Shown: positions 27,802 through 37,685 of the stretch, in pieces
How positions within the stretch are numbered: the stretch's first letter is position 1
How the letters are laid out: every line of letters begins with the position of its first letter
DNA from: Fischerella sp. PCC 9605
Lineage (GTDB): Bacteria; Cyanobacteriota; Cyanobacteriia; Cyanobacteriales; Nostocaceae
DNA length: 64,000 nucleotides
Assembly (NCBI RefSeq): GCF_000517105.1
Contig: NZ_KI912148.1
Coordinates: 2,127,812 to 2,191,811 of the forward strand
Direction of reading: 5' to 3'
Made by a program: the position numbers and the translations under genes
Notes under the pieces: model-generated
Told to the model about the DNA's origin: nothing
The model's input: the letters and a program-made list of their open reading frames with translations, nothing else
Database searches by the model: none

Positions 27802-27866
27802 GGGCAAAGCATTTGTATGTATATCTTGATATCAAAACTGAATGTACTAGTACAAATGCTTTGCCC
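27802..27866. repeat. Inverted repeat, 16-bp arms
   Basis: GGGCAAAGCATTTGTA (27802-27817) and TACAAATGCTTTGCCC (27851-27866) are exact reverse complements across 33 bases. Dispersed hairpin between the DUF4350 and DUF4129 genes. Confidence 0.8.
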
Positions 27867-27935
27867 CTACCCAATGACGAATGACGAATGACAAATGACG
27901 ATCGTAGCGAGTTAACTTTATTTGTGCCGATCTAC

Positions 27936-28544
27936 TTAGCTATTAACTATCTCTTGATATGCCTGCTGACACTGCTCATAATTTTCCGGTAAAATTTCGG
28001 TGCTGCCAAAACACAATCGTTCGTGAGTGGTAATCAAAGTCTCGTAAGGCTGGATTTGCGGACGAGATAAGCCTAGCAATTGCAGATATTCACCATCAGT
28101 GCGGCTTTTTTTGTGAGGGAGAATGGCTTTTTCGTGCAAGTGCTGCAACATCGCCAAATAAAGACAGCGACAAGCCTCTCGGTAATTTTCCTGACGGTAA
28201 AATTCTTGCGATCGCGCCAACAAATTAGCTACCGACAATTCATTGTCTTGAACTTTAGCATCAGAATTATTAAGATTACTACCTCTAGCAAGCCAGGAAT
28301 ATAAATAAGGACTAAATTCTCGCCACAACTGCCAAACCAACCAAGCTAAGAACAAGCCTAGTCCTAGCCAAAACAAAAACTTCAACAGTGATATGAACCA
28401 AGGATCTATCGACCATCCAGAAGGTAATTCTGGCAGCGTCGCATCGAAGCGAGACAACTGGTATTCAAACCATTCTCCCACTTGTTGCTGAAACAGAGAA
28501 ATCTGCCAACCCCAACTAGTCTTTTCAAAAGAATCCGTCGTCAT
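27936..28544 (-). CDS. DUF4129 domain protein
   Basis: 202 residues. A soluble N-terminus, a membrane segment at about 50-70 (LLKFLFWLGLGLFLAWLVW), and the C-terminal DUF4129 domain (ANLLARSQEFYRQENYREACRCLYLAMLQHLHEKAIL, then SRTDGEYLQLL). It completes the RDD-DUF58-MoxR-DUF4350-DUF4129 set. Envelope maturation is the usual guess; there is no direct evidence here. Confidence 0.8.
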   Translation of the reverse strand: MTTDSFEKTSWGWQISLFQQQVGEWFEYQLSRFDATLPELPSGWSIDPWFISLLKFLFWLGLGLFLAWLVWQLWREFSPYLYSWLARGSNLNNSDAKVQDNELSVANLLARSQEFYRQENYREACRCLYLAMLQHLHEKAILPHKKSRTDGEYLQLLGLSRPQIQPYETLITTHERLCFGSTEILPENYEQCQQAYQEIVNS

Positions 28545-28680
28545 ATCATTACAGAACCGTCAACTGCCATAATTTGTGTTTGTATGAATGTACTAGAGAA
28601 AGATAATTCGCTGAATTAAGTAAGCGCTTACCAATTTGAGCTTGGATGTAATTGAGTTTAGCGATCGCTTTGACTATTGT

Positions 28681-29565
28681 CTATCTGAGTTTTGCAAAAC
28701 TATCCGAAACCCGTGAAAAATCCGGCCATAAATCCAAAGTGACTCTGGATAGTCCTTTTATTTGTTTTTTCACAGGCTGTTGTGTTTTTGGTGCTTGAGG
28801 TTGGGGAGTTGCCAATTGTAAAATCATCTCCAGCAACCAAGGACAAAGGCGTTGACACCATACTGCTAAATGACTGTGCCATCCAACTAAAATTTCCGGT
28901 GAATCTTTTTGCAATCCACAGATGAATGCTTTAGCCACTCGTTGGGGAGTCATCGGCATCACCCAGCGAAATAACTTTAAGTCGCGCACCATGTCTGTAT
29001 CTGTAAGAGTTGGCAGTAATGCTAACACCGGGATATTGTATGGGGCTAGTTCGCGGCGTAAAGCTTGAGTGAAACCTAAAATCGCAAATTTGGTAGCTGA
29101 ATAAGTCGCCATAGTTGGTGCAGCCACCTTCCCCATCAAGCTAGAAACATTAACTATTGTTCCTTCCCTTCGGCTTGCCATGCGTCTAGCCATCATATGA
29201 GTTAGGGTGTAGGTTCCCAACAAATTCAGAGAAAGTTCCTCTTGAACCTGGGGTAGTTTAGATTGCAAAAAGGAATTTTGGTAGGCTACGCCTGCACAGT
29301 TTACCAGCAAATGAATCGGGCCATAACTGCGCCAAAGTTGGGCAACGGCAACATTCACAAACACTGGCTTAGTCAAGTCTAATGCCATGATTGTGGTTTC
29401 TACTCCCATCGCCTCTATTTCTTTAGCCACCTCTGCTAACTTTTGGCGATCGCGTGCAACTAAGATCAGCCGCTTCATGCCTTGTTGCGCCAGTTCCAGA
29501 GCAATGGCACGCCCAATACCACGGGAAGCCCCAGTAATTAGAGCTACCTTGCCTTGAATATTCAT
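28681..29565 (-). CDS. Short-chain dehydrogenase/reductase
   Basis: A 294-residue SDR: TGASRGIG at 11-18, NCAG (usually NNAG) near 90, Ser in VSSLMGK near 143 and Tyr-Lys in YSATK near 157. The C-terminal ~60 residues extend beyond the catalytic domain and look membrane-associating (HLAVWCQRLCPWLLEMIL). Substrate unknown. The ATG at 29565 has GGAGGTTCAAATCC upstream, a good ribosome site. Confidence 0.83.
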   Translation of the reverse strand: MNIQGKVALITGASRGIGRAIALELAQQGMKRLILVARDRQKLAEVAKEIEAMGVETTIMALDLTKPVFVNVAVAQLWRSYGPIHLLVNCAGVAYQNSFLQSKLPQVQEELSLNLLGTYTLTHMMARRMASRREGTIVNVSSLMGKVAAPTMATYSATKFAILGFTQALRRELAPYNIPVLALLPTLTDTDMVRDLKLFRWVMPMTPQRVAKAFICGLQKDSPEILVGWHSHLAVWCQRLCPWLLEMILQLATPQPQAPKTQQPVKKQIKGLSRVTLDLWPDFSRVSDSFAKLR

Positions 29566-30170
29566 GGATTTGAACCTCCATACTTCCAGTCTTACCGCAC
29601 CTTAGTCATACAATCGCTATCAGAGCTTTTCCGCAATTGAGTACAAAGTAAGACAAATTATTGAATCTATTGAATTTCACTTAAAATCCAAAGCCGAAAA
29701 TTAACACTTCACGCGATCGGCAGAATGGATATAACTCATAATTTACTCCTCTCCTAGATACTAGGATTCACCTGTATCGCTAATTGCCTTACACACTTTA
29801 ACAATTAAAACAAGTACCTGCAATATTTGTTAATAAGAATATCTTAATAATTCTTAAAAACAAAAGTATATGAAGTATGTATATATAGACTGAGCAATAT
29901 TTTTTTATATAAGTTATTCTTAATAATTGTTGATTAATATCTTGATTTTCTGACAACCAGTTCAAACTTTTCCTATTTTCCCAAAAAAGAGGCTATTTAC
30001 CGGAATTTTCACAGCTAATCCATAGCTGAAACACAATACAGACATATATCGTCTATATACTAATTATTGACTTAACTAGTTAGCAAATTAAGATTTACGT
30101 CTGATGTAAATTAAAATGGCAGACAAAAATCATATTTTGGAAATCGTTCACAGATGTACTGGGTACTGGT
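29566..30170. other. AT-rich gene-free spacer
   Basis: AT-rich DNA with no open frame of merit, a HIP1-like CGCGATCGG near 29713, and TATATA stretches at 29878-30060. Long runs suggest a promoter or non-coding transcript, but no motif is firm. Confidence 0.4.
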
Positions 30171-30450
30171 GAGACCACTTCCCGTCTTGGCTTGGTGCCA
30201 GATGGGAAAGTGGCGTAGACGCCCCTTGTGGGCGGTGAGCAGCGCGCTCCAAAGGGGGTTTCCACGCCACGTGCTACAACGCTTGGTACACCCGCAACGC
30301 AGTGGCTCCCCATGAGCGACTGCGTAGACGCGCGCAGCGCGGTGAGCAGCGCGGTCTTGGGGGTTCCCCCCATGAGCGACTGCGAACCCGAAGGGCTTCT
30401 CGCAGAGTACCCGAAGGGCTTCTCGTAGAGTAGGGTGATTGGGTACTGTT
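30170..30450. repeat. Cluster of GC-rich dispersed repeats
   Basis: A 280-base island much richer in G+C than its AT-rich surroundings. It contains repeated words: CCCATGAGCGACTGCG (twice, near 30310 and 30369), GTGAGCAGCGCG (twice) and CCCGAAGGGCTTCTCG (twice). Related words occur near 18605-18650, 18815-18845 and 22450. It resembles the dispersed GC-rich repeats of Nostocales. The open frames crossing it are artefacts. Confidence 0.65.
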
Positions 30451-30842
30451 GCTCCCTAGTCCCGTGTTCATCGGTGGTCGTTATCATATGAAAACTGGAT
30501 GTTTGCAATCAATTTAGTACTTGGTATGGCTATGCAAGTTCAGTAAATTCAAATTGGACGCGATTTAGAAACACAGATAATTAGGACGATTTAATCAGAA
30601 ATAAAATGACAAATATAATATAAAGAAGCAAAAGGAGGTAAGCGCCTGTAGAATAGTAAAAAATTAAAATTTATAAGCAATTCCTACATTTTTTAACTTT
30701 TAAATACTTCGCGTGCAATCAGAATTAAAAAGGCAGAAGGCAAAAAGAGAACCCAAAAATTGGCTATTGAGGGCGAATTTTTGGGGTTCCCCTCCTACCT
30801 TCTTCACTTATGTGGAACAGCCGAACTGTGTGCATCTGTCCA
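30451..30842. other. Gene-free spacer before msrA
   Basis: AT-rich, no gene. It includes AGGAGG near 30634 without a following frame. Confidence 0.4.
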
Positions 30843-31499
30843 TCAAGATTCAATTAATCCTACAGGACAAGCAACATTTGTTCCTCCTAACCCGCAATAC
30901 CCACCAGGGTTTTTGCCTAAGTATTGCTGATGGTAATCTTCCGCGTAGTAAAATTCTGGTGCATCGAGGATTTCTGTAGTAATCTTTCCATGACCTGCAT
31001 TGCTGAGAGCTTTTTGATATGCGTCCCGCGATGCTTCTGCTAGCTTTCTTTGTTCTTCAGAATACACATAAATCCCAGAGCGGTATTGAGTACCAACGTC
31101 ATTACCTTGACGCATTCCTTGGGTAGGGTCGTGGTTTTCCCAGAATACTTTGAGTATGTCAGTGTAACTAATCACTTTGGGATCGTATACAACGCGCACC
31201 ACTTCGTTATGACCAGTCATTCCAGTACAGACTTCCCTATAGGTGGGGTTAGGAGTGATCCCAGCAGCGTAACCCACTGCGGTAGTGAAAACTCCAGGAA
31301 GTTGCCAAAATTTGCGTTCTGCACCCCAAAAGCACCCCATCCCAAACATGGCCATTTCCATACCTGCCGGGAAAGGAGGCAGGATAGGATTACCGTTGAT
31401 ATAGTGACGGTTGGTTACTGGCATAGACTCTGCTCGTCCAGGCAAAGCTTCTTCATGAGTGGGCAAGGTTAATTTTTTACCAAATCCAAATAGCACCAT
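30843..31499 (-). CDS. msrA: Peptide methionine sulfoxide reductase MsrA
   Basis: Repairs the S-epimer of methionine sulfoxide in proteins using thioredoxin. 218 residues. The catalytic motif GCFWGAE starts at 55 (Cys56), with [22 protein letters not shown] and the C-terminal [14 protein letters not shown] holding candidate recycling Cys residues. A short N-terminal extension (1-45) precedes the fold, as in some bacterial MsrA; no signal peptide. The ATG at 31499 is the only good start. Confidence 0.92.
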   Translation of the reverse strand: MVLFGFGKKLTLPTHEEALPGRAESMPVTNRHYINGNPILPPFPAGMEMAMFGMGCFWGAERKFWQLPGVFTTAVGYAAGITPNPTYREVCTGMTGHNEVVRVVYDPKVISYTDILKVFWENHDPTQGMRQGNDVGTQYRSGIYVYSEEQRKLAEASRDAYQKALSNAGHGKITTEILDAPEFYYAEDYHQQYLGKNPGGYCGLGGTNVACPVGLIES

Positions 31500-31736
31500 T
31501 GACTTAGACTCTGATTGGTGAAAATTATTTTTACTTTACTTAATATTATGAACTACCCTTGCACAACACTAAGCGCTAAGTGCAGGTTAAATAATTGCAA
31601 CCGTCATTCTGGTCTGTCAACAAAGTTTTGATGGGTTCGTAGTCAGGACTTTAGTTCTGAATTTTTAAGCACTGAAGTGCTTACTACAAACCATTAAAAT
31701 TAATGACACAGACTACTACTAACAAATGACTAATGA
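31500..31736. other. Spacer between msrA and exosortase genes
   Basis: Includes GCACTGAAGTGCTTACTAC near 31668, a member of the AGTAAGCACTTAAGTGC-type palindromes also at 56870-56895 and 44763. No gene. Confidence 0.4.
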
Positions 31737-32636
31737 CTATTGACCATTGGCTCGTTCTTGCTCAATTACAGCGGGTTCAGAGAAATAACTATTAATTTTA
31801 TTCAGAATCGGTATTAATAGCACCAGCATCACAGCAGAGAACATGTCCCCACCCCAACTGTCATGCAGCCAGTGAAAAGCAGCTTCTTGACCTGTACCAT
31901 GAAAATACGTAAGTAAAGTGTTGCGAATGATATTGCCGCTAACACTAATTAATACGGCTATTGATAAAAACGAAATGGTTTTATGGCGGGAAGACAAAGC
32001 ACCAGTCCAATAAAGTAGCATCAAGCCAACATAGAGAGTAGTAAACAACATTTTTAACCCTGCACAGTAGGGAGCCACTTCTACAATGCGTCCTCCTACA
32101 TATATGTTGATTTCATCAACAGTTACTGCCATACCAAACTGATTTAAAATAAAACCCGCAGTGCCAGCGATGAAGCTTTGTAGAGGAAAGGTATAGGGAG
32201 CAATTAAATAAGGTACTAGCGTTGGCGTTGCTAGAAAAACTAACAGCAGGGGAAATCTTTGCAATTTCAAACCTGGAATTCCTTTGAACCACAAGCATAA
32301 TCCTGTCAGTATGGTGGGAAAGGAAAGATTAACCCATTCACTGATACCACTTAGATAAAAAATGCCTCCTACTAACAAAAATACAGCACCTAAGGGATGG
32401 ATACGATTTGGTAGTCTTTGCCATAACTTCCGATTTTTCCAAGTTATATAAGCAGCGAAAGGTAAACCAATAATACCGTGACTAAAATATTCGTGTTCTG
32501 TACTAATATTTTTGTTCAGCCAACCATCTAACCAATGGAGTAAAAGGGGAGCATAAAGCAGCCCCAAAATACCTAAAATGCCTAGGCTTAATAATTGTGG
32601 TGAAATAGTATGTTGAAATTGACGCTGGTTCAGCAT
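31737..32636 (-). CDS. Cyanoexosortase (exosortase family, probably B type)
   Basis: 299 residues with about eight membrane segments. Catalytic Cys191 in APYCAGLKM, Arg238 in GNIIRN and His258 in LHDSWGG match the exosortase Cys-Arg-His set. Exosortases cut and process proteins bearing a C-terminal sorting (PEP-CTERM type) tail. In cyanobacteria a small associated protein usually lies beside the exosortase; none is seen here. The frame opens at TTG 32648, the ATG at 32636 is preferred. Confidence 0.82.
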   Translation of the reverse strand: MLNQRQFQHTISPQLLSLGILGILGLLYAPLLLHWLDGWLNKNISTEHEYFSHGIIGLPFAAYITWKNRKLWQRLPNRIHPLGAVFLLVGGIFYLSGISEWVNLSFPTILTGLCLWFKGIPGLKLQRFPLLLVFLATPTLVPYLIAPYTFPLQSFIAGTAGFILNQFGMAVTVDEINIYVGGRIVEVAPYCAGLKMLFTTLYVGLMLLYWTGALSSRHKTISFLSIAVLISVSGNIIRNTLLTYFHGTGQEAAFHWLHDSWGGDMFSAVMLVLLIPILNKINSYFSEPAVIEQERANGQ

Positions 32637-32866
32637 AATTTTTAGCAATAGTCATTAGTCATCGATCATTAGTCATTAGTCATTTGTTAGTAGTTGTAGA
32701 GACGTGCCATGGCACGTCTCTACATTGGTTAGTGGTTAGTGGTTAGTGGTTGGTGGTTGGTTGTTGGTGGTTAGTGGTTAGTGGTTATTCCCCAACTTCT
32801 TCCACTCTTCCACTCTTCCACTCCCCCACTCTCCCCATCTCCCTTATCTCTGCCTTCTGCCTTAAT
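32637..32866. repeat. Palindrome and TTAGTGG heptamer repeats
   Basis: A perfect 30-bp palindrome, TGTAGAGACGTGCC plus its complement, at 32695-32724, followed by TTAGTGG and TTGGTGG heptamers (32726-32790) and a CTTCCACT heptamer-like run (32796-32830). It separates exosortase from the DegT gene. Confidence 0.8.
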
Positions 32867-34048
32867 TCAAGCTAATAAAAGCTTTTCGGAAGGAGAATTA
32901 GTTGCTAGTGTATGGGCGATCGCACCTGTGATTTCCTGAATTTGGCTATTGCTCAAACCTGGATACATCGGCAACGATAAAATTTGCTTTGCCAGCATTT
33001 CTGCATGAGGAAAGTTACCGACTTGATAACCTAAATCAGAAAATGCTGGCTGGAGATGACAGGGAATGGGGTAGTGAATGCCTGTTTGAATTCCTGCGGC
33101 TGTTAGTTGTTCTTGGAGTGCAGAACGTTCTATAGGACAAGTTTCACAAACTCTGATTACGTACAAGTGATAAACGTGTCCCTCGCCGCTGTGGTTTTTT
33201 ATAGGGATAATTCCGCTTGCTGCTAGGGGTGCTAGTTGAGTAGCATACTGCTGGGCGATATTTAGGCGATCGCGATTCCACTGCGGTAGATATGGTAATT
33301 TTTGCTGCAATACTGCTGCCTGGATCGTATCTAAACGGCTATTTGTACCTGCTTCTGTATGAAAATACTTTCGGGATGCCCCATAATTCCGCAAGCGTAC
33401 CATTTTTTCAGCTACATCTGGATCTCGCGTAACGAGCATTCCCCCGTCACCAAATCCTCCCAAATTCTTGCTGGGATAAAAACTAAAAGCTGCTGCTATC
33501 CCTACTGAACCAGCGCGATATCCCTCTCGTTCGGCTAGATGTGCCTGTGCGGCGTCTTCAAAAATTAGTAGTTTGTAGGTGTCGGCTAAATCCAAAAGCT
33601 GTTTTGGCGATACCATTTGACCATAAAGATGCACAGGAATAATAGCTTTGGTTTTTGAAGTAATTGCCTTTGCGGCTGCGTTTAAATCAATTAAAGCTGT
33701 TTGGGGATCGCAATCTACAAAAATCGGTTTTGCACCTGCACGTAACACGCCAATTAATGTTGCTACAAAAGTATTGGCTGGCAAAATCACTTCATCTCCA
33801 GAACTAATATTACAAGCTTGTAAACCAAGGGCGATCGCATCAGTTCCACAGGCAACACCAATTCCATATTTTGTATCAGAAACCGCAGCAAATGCTGCTT
33901 CAAAATCTGAAAGTGTTTGCCCTAAAACAAAATCTCCTTGTTTCAATATATTCTCAATTGCCTGTAGGAGATGATTGTAAATTGGTTGGTGTTGTAAATT
34001 CAAGTCAACAAAAGGAATTGCTATTGATAGATTATTATTCATTTTCAT
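32867..34048 (-). CDS. DegT/DnrJ/EryC1/StrS-family PLP aminotransferase
   Basis: 393 residues. PLP-binding Lys194 in SFYPSKNLGGFGDGG, ACGTDA near 66-71, the EDAAQAH near 164-170, and the conserved FNSR-like TNSRLD. Such enzymes aminate keto-sugars for surface polysaccharides or antibiotics. No sugar-nucleotide partner genes are next to it. Two in-frame ATG codons occur (34048 and 34042); the outer is given. Confidence 0.87.
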   Translation of the reverse strand: MKMNNNLSIAIPFVDLNLQHQPIYNHLLQAIENILKQGDFVLGQTLSDFEAAFAAVSDTKYGIGVACGTDAIALGLQACNISSGDEVILPANTFVATLIGVLRAGAKPIFVDCDPQTALIDLNAAAKAITSKTKAIIPVHLYGQMVSPKQLLDLADTYKLLIFEDAAQAHLAEREGYRAGSVGIAAAFSFYPSKNLGGFGDGGMLVTRDPDVAEKMVRLRNYGASRKYFHTEAGTNSRLDTIQAAVLQQKLPYLPQWNRDRLNIAQQYATQLAPLAASGIIPIKNHSGEGHVYHLYVIRVCETCPIERSALQEQLTAAGIQTGIHYPIPCHLQPAFSDLGYQVGNFPHAEMLAKQILSLPMYPGLSNSQIQEITGAIAHTLATNSPSEKLLLA

Positions 34049-34455
34049 AAATACTCAAAAATTCGATTTCAAAAAATAGTAGATATTAGTTAGTTGTTGT
34101 TTGTTATTTGTTGTTTGAAACAACCACCAATCAACGACCAACTACCAACGACTAACAATTCCCTATTCCGATTAGTGTTATCTTACCCAAGTAGAATCGG
34201 ATACTAACGTAGTCAAGGATTAAAATTAGCAATACTGAGTATAATCATAACCAAGGAGAAAGAATATCTGTATGGCTCTTAGGCAAAAAAGTAGACCCTT
34301 AGCACTGCCTTACTGAAGTAAAAACTTTCGGTCAGTGAAAAATTTTACTCCCACCTTGTTGATCCGACAGAAAATTGGGGAATGCTTAAAAATAGCAAAT
34401 AACCCAGAGACAGTGGTTATATGAATTACATTATCGAAAAATTATCAAGGTAGCG
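34049..34455. repeat. Spacer with GTTAGTT/GTTGTTT heptamer inverted repeats
   Basis: TTAGTTAGTTGTTGTTTG (34087-34118) is partly complementary to ACCACCAATCAACGACCAAC (34122-34160), giving a hairpin. The rest shows no gene; it serves as upstream region for the sensor-kinase-like gene. Confidence 0.55.
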
Positions 34456-36015
34456 ATGGTAATGGTAGAGCCTGAAAACAAATTGTTGCCCTTGAAGGAT
34501 GGTTGGGCATCCCCGGAAACCCGAGAACAACAACGCCTCAAGGCTTTGTCAGAATTAGGTTTGCGACAACCAGAAACGATTCCAGTTTTTGAAGAAGCGA
34601 CTCAAACTGCTGCTCATTTTTTGGAGGCACCAATTTCCATTTTGGGATTTGTGGATCAAGAACGCCATTGGTTTAAATCAGCAGTGGGTTTATCTAGGTT
34701 GGGATTAATGAATCAGTTGGCACAAAACCGTCAATTGTTACGCCGGGAGTCTTTTTGTACCCAGGTGGTAGAAAATTCGCAAATAATAGTAATAAATGAT
34801 ACAAAAAAACTAACTGATGCAGAGCTTGTTGCCAGCAAGTTGCTACTAGATTATGGCATTCGTGCTTATTTGGGGGCGCCACTATTTGATGCTTCGGGAA
34901 ATTGTTTGGGCGCACTAGCGGTAATGGATTTAGTACCGCGCAACTTTACTAATCGAGACGTTGAGTTTTTACAAATCATCGCTCGTTGGAGTATGAGTGA
35001 ATTTGAACGCAACCGACTCCTGCAAGCGACTTCAGAAAGCAATATTTCCAAGAGTCCTCCTGATTGGTCACTCCCAGAAGCAAATACCAGTGAAATTAGA
35101 ATCACCCCTGTTACATTTTCAACTAACTCAGCTCCTACTAACCAACTCAAGTTGGAACTTTTAGGGCAGTTAACTCAGGAGTTGCGTACGCCTTTAACAT
35201 CTGTATTAGGCATGGCTAGTGTTCTCGGCCGTGAAATTTACGGACCTTTGACTACTAAGCAGAGAGAATATTTAGAAATTATCCAACATAGCGGTCGGTA
35301 CTTGCTTTCCCTAGTCAATGAAATTTCTGAACTGGGAGCAATGGATGAAGCTGAGAAAGCACTAAATCTCGCTCCTGTAGATATTGAAATGCTATGTCAA
35401 CAAGCAATAAATACTCTGGAAGAAGCAGCTAATCGCCGCGAGCAAGATATTCGCTTGTCTCTCGAACCAGGACGCAATCGCATTTTGCCTTTAGATAAAG
35501 ACAAGGTGCGACAAATGCTGTATCACCTAGTTTTCAGCGTGATTCAGTTATCTGCTACAGGTAGCGTTGTGCGAATTCATGTTTCTTATAAAGACGATAC
35601 GTTCAATATTACAGTTTGGGTTTCGCATCCTTGGTTAGGAGACGGTATCACTGAAGTTGACCCTTATTTTTGCCCTAGCGCAGCGCCACTGCTGGAACTA
35701 TCAGGTGAGACAGCAATTTTTAATACTCATTTAGAAAACCAGGAAGAAGCAGACAGCTTGCCACTAGTCGCAAACAAGTCTCAAGATATGAGAGTTTCCA
35801 CCTCAAGTGTGCTGGATGCGACAAAACGGCATGGTAGCCTCTCACGCGAAAGCTTGGGTTTGTTACTCAGTTGTCAGTTGGCAGAACTGCACGGCGGATA
35901 TATTTCAATTCAAGGTTCGCCAGAATCTGGATTTCGCTACGTGCTGAGTTTGCCACTAAATCAAGAGAAAGCAGAAGCAATGAATGATGTTTCATCAACT
36001 ACCGCTTCTTCTTAG
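34456..36015 (+). CDS. GAF/histidine-kinase-like protein lacking the phosphoacceptor His
   Basis: 519 residues. GAF domain at about 40-190 (FLEAPISILGFVDQERHWF, GIRAYLGAPLFDASGNCLG). HisKA-like region at 232-300: where kinases have S-H-E-L-R-T-P-L, this reads T-Q-E-L-R-T-P-L, so Gln241 replaces His. The ATPase part (320-510) lacks the N-box Asn (HLVFSVIQLSATG) but keeps late blocks (GLLLSCQLAELHGGYISIQG). It is therefore unlikely to autophosphorylate. The ATG at 34456, six bases after AAGG, is used; a second ATG is two codons on. Sensor of unknown signal. Confidence 0.8.
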   Translation: MVMVEPENKLLPLKDGWASPETREQQRLKALSELGLRQPETIPVFEEATQTAAHFLEAPISILGFVDQERHWFKSAVGLSRLGLMNQLAQNRQLLRRESFCTQVVENSQIIVINDTKKLTDAELVASKLLLDYGIRAYLGAPLFDASGNCLGALAVMDLVPRNFTNRDVEFLQIIARWSMSEFERNRLLQATSESNISKSPPDWSLPEANTSEIRITPVTFSTNSAPTNQLKLELLGQLTQELRTPLTSVLGMASVLGREIYGPLTTKQREYLEIIQHSGRYLLSLVNEISELGAMDEAEKALNLAPVDIEMLCQQAINTLEEAANRREQDIRLSLEPGRNRILPLDKDKVRQMLYHLVFSVIQLSATGSVVRIHVSYKDDTFNITVWVSHPWLGDGITEVDPYFCPSAAPLLELSGETAIFNTHLENQEEADSLPLVANKSQDMRVSTSSVLDATKRHGSLSRESLGLLLSCQLAELHGGYISIQGSPESGFRYVLSLPLNQEKAEAMNDVSSTTASS

Positions 36016-36228
36016 CAGTCATCATAAACTAATAGGGAATGGGGAATGGGTGAGAATTATGAATAATGAATGCTTAATACTGAAAATTTCAGAATTCATA
36101 ATTCATAATTTTTTTCTTCTGTCTTCAATTAGCATGGACTATGAACTGGAAGTTTTTCAAATTTTGAGAAATACCAAATTATTATAAATCCAAGTTCTCT
36201 GCTCTATGCTAGTTGTTTACAGCATCAT

Positions 36229-37662
36229 ATGAATCTAATCTGGCAAAAATTCACTTTATCCTATTTACCACTCAAAGAATATCTCAACACCAGCTACCTA
36301 CATGGTTCTCTTGTGGGGCTGTTGCGCTCTTGGCGGCAAACCAGTATTTTGTTGCAGTGGGGAGACATAATAGCGGCTGCCTTAGTTAGCTTGGTGTTGG
36401 TGTTAGCACCATTTACGGTGAATAATACAACTCTGCTAGGGCTTTTGCTGGCAGCTTGTGCGGCATTCTGGCTACTGTTGACTTTATCTGATGAAGTCAC
36501 ATCCTCAAATACTTTGCTTGTCACCCCGATTCACTTATTAGTGTTGCTCTACTGGGGAGTTAGTGTAGTTGCTACAGCTTTATCTCCAGAGAAAATGGCA
36601 GCTTTAAAAGGGCTGATAAATTTTACACTCTATTTGCTGCTGTTTGCACTGTGTGCCAGAATACTCAAATCACCCCGCATTAGATCTTATTTGCTGGTTT
36701 TGTACTTGCACGTGTCTTTGTTTGTGAGTATCTATGGAGTGCGGCAAAAGATTTTTGGTGCTGCACAGTTGGCAACGTGGGTTGACCCTGAATCTCCATT
36801 GTCAAAAAATACCAGGGTCTATAGTTATTTGAGTAATCCAAATTTGCTGGCTGGATATTTGTTACCAGCTGTGATTTTGAGTTTAGTGGCGGTGTTTGCT
36901 TGGCAAGGATGGCAGCGTAAAGCTTTGGCTGTCACTATGTTTGTTGTGAATATGGCCTGCTTCCGTTTTGCTGACAGTCGTGGTGGCTTTATTGGCTTGG
37001 CGATCGCTCTAATTTTCCTAGTCTTGCTACTGCGCTACTGGTACGGTCAGTACCTACCCCGGTTTTGGCGCATTTGGTTAGTACCGATGCTGTTGGGGTG
37101 TTTTTTGGCTGTGTTTGTGGTGATGTTTGGAGTTTCAGAAACTTTTCGCCTCCGCATTACCAGTATTTTTGCTGGTCGTGAAGATAGCAGTAATAACTTC
37201 CGTATGAATGTTTGGACTGCTGTGTTTAACATGATTCACGACTATCCGATTTTTGGTATTGGGCCTGGACACGACGTTTTTAATAAAATTTACCCACTCT
37301 ACCAACTGCCTCGGTATAATGCCCTCAGTGCTTATTCGATTTTGCTAGAAGTTGCTGTGGAAACTGGATTAATTGGTTTGGCTAGTTTCCTATGGTTTTT
37401 AATCGTGACATTTAATACAGGTTGGTTGCAACTCCAACGATTCCGGCAATTAAATAGTGTGAATGGTTTGTGGTTAATTGGGGCGATCGCTGCTTTGGCA
37501 GGTATGCTAGGTCATGGTTTTGTGGATACTGTGTGGTATCGTCCAGCAGTCAATAGTATCTGGTGGCTATTGGTGGCTTTAGTAGCTAGTTACTGGATAC
37601 CTTTAGCTCAAGACCAAACTCGACAAGTAAATTCACCCAATCCAGAACCCACAGCAAACTAA
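36229..37662 (+). CDS. ictB: IctB family putative bicarbonate transporter (O-antigen ligase fold)
   Basis: 477 residues, about 11-12 membrane segments. MNLIWQKFTLSYLPLKEYLNTSYLHGSLVGLLRSWR and the YSYLSNPNLLAGYLLP, FRMNVWTAVFNMIHDYPIFGIGPGHDVFNKIYPLYQ segments match cyanobacterial IctB. The name comes from an inorganic carbon phenotype in Synechococcus; the fold is Wzy/WaaL-like, so a polymer ligase role cannot be excluded. Stands alone, followed by a terminator. Confidence 0.83.
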   Translation: MNLIWQKFTLSYLPLKEYLNTSYLHGSLVGLLRSWRQTSILLQWGDIIAAALVSLVLVLAPFTVNNTTLLGLLLAACAAFWLLLTLSDEVTSSNTLLVTPIHLLVLLYWGVSVVATALSPEKMAALKGLINFTLYLLLFALCARILKSPRIRSYLLVLYLHVSLFVSIYGVRQKIFGAAQLATWVDPESPLSKNTRVYSYLSNPNLLAGYLLPAVILSLVAVFAWQGWQRKALAVTMFVVNMACFRFADSRGGFIGLAIALIFLVLLLRYWYGQYLPRFWRIWLVPMLLGCFLAVFVVMFGVSETFRLRITSIFAGREDSSNNFRMNVWTAVFNMIHDYPIFGIGPGHDVFNKIYPLYQLPRYNALSAYSILLEVAVETGLIGLASFLWFLIVTFNTGWLQLQRFRQLNSVNGLWLIGAIAALAGMLGHGFVDTVWYRPAVNSIWWLLVALVASYWIPLAQDQTRQVNSPNPEPTAN

Positions 37663-37685
37663 AGCCTGCTCTAGAAAATTAAAAA

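Noticed and set aside
30095-30508. 137-residue frame on the minus strand
   Set aside because: Runs through the GC-rich repeat island; composition and repeats explain it.
35984-36187. 67-residue frame after the GAF protein
   Set aside because: Overlaps the end of the real gene and passes through repeat-like sequence.
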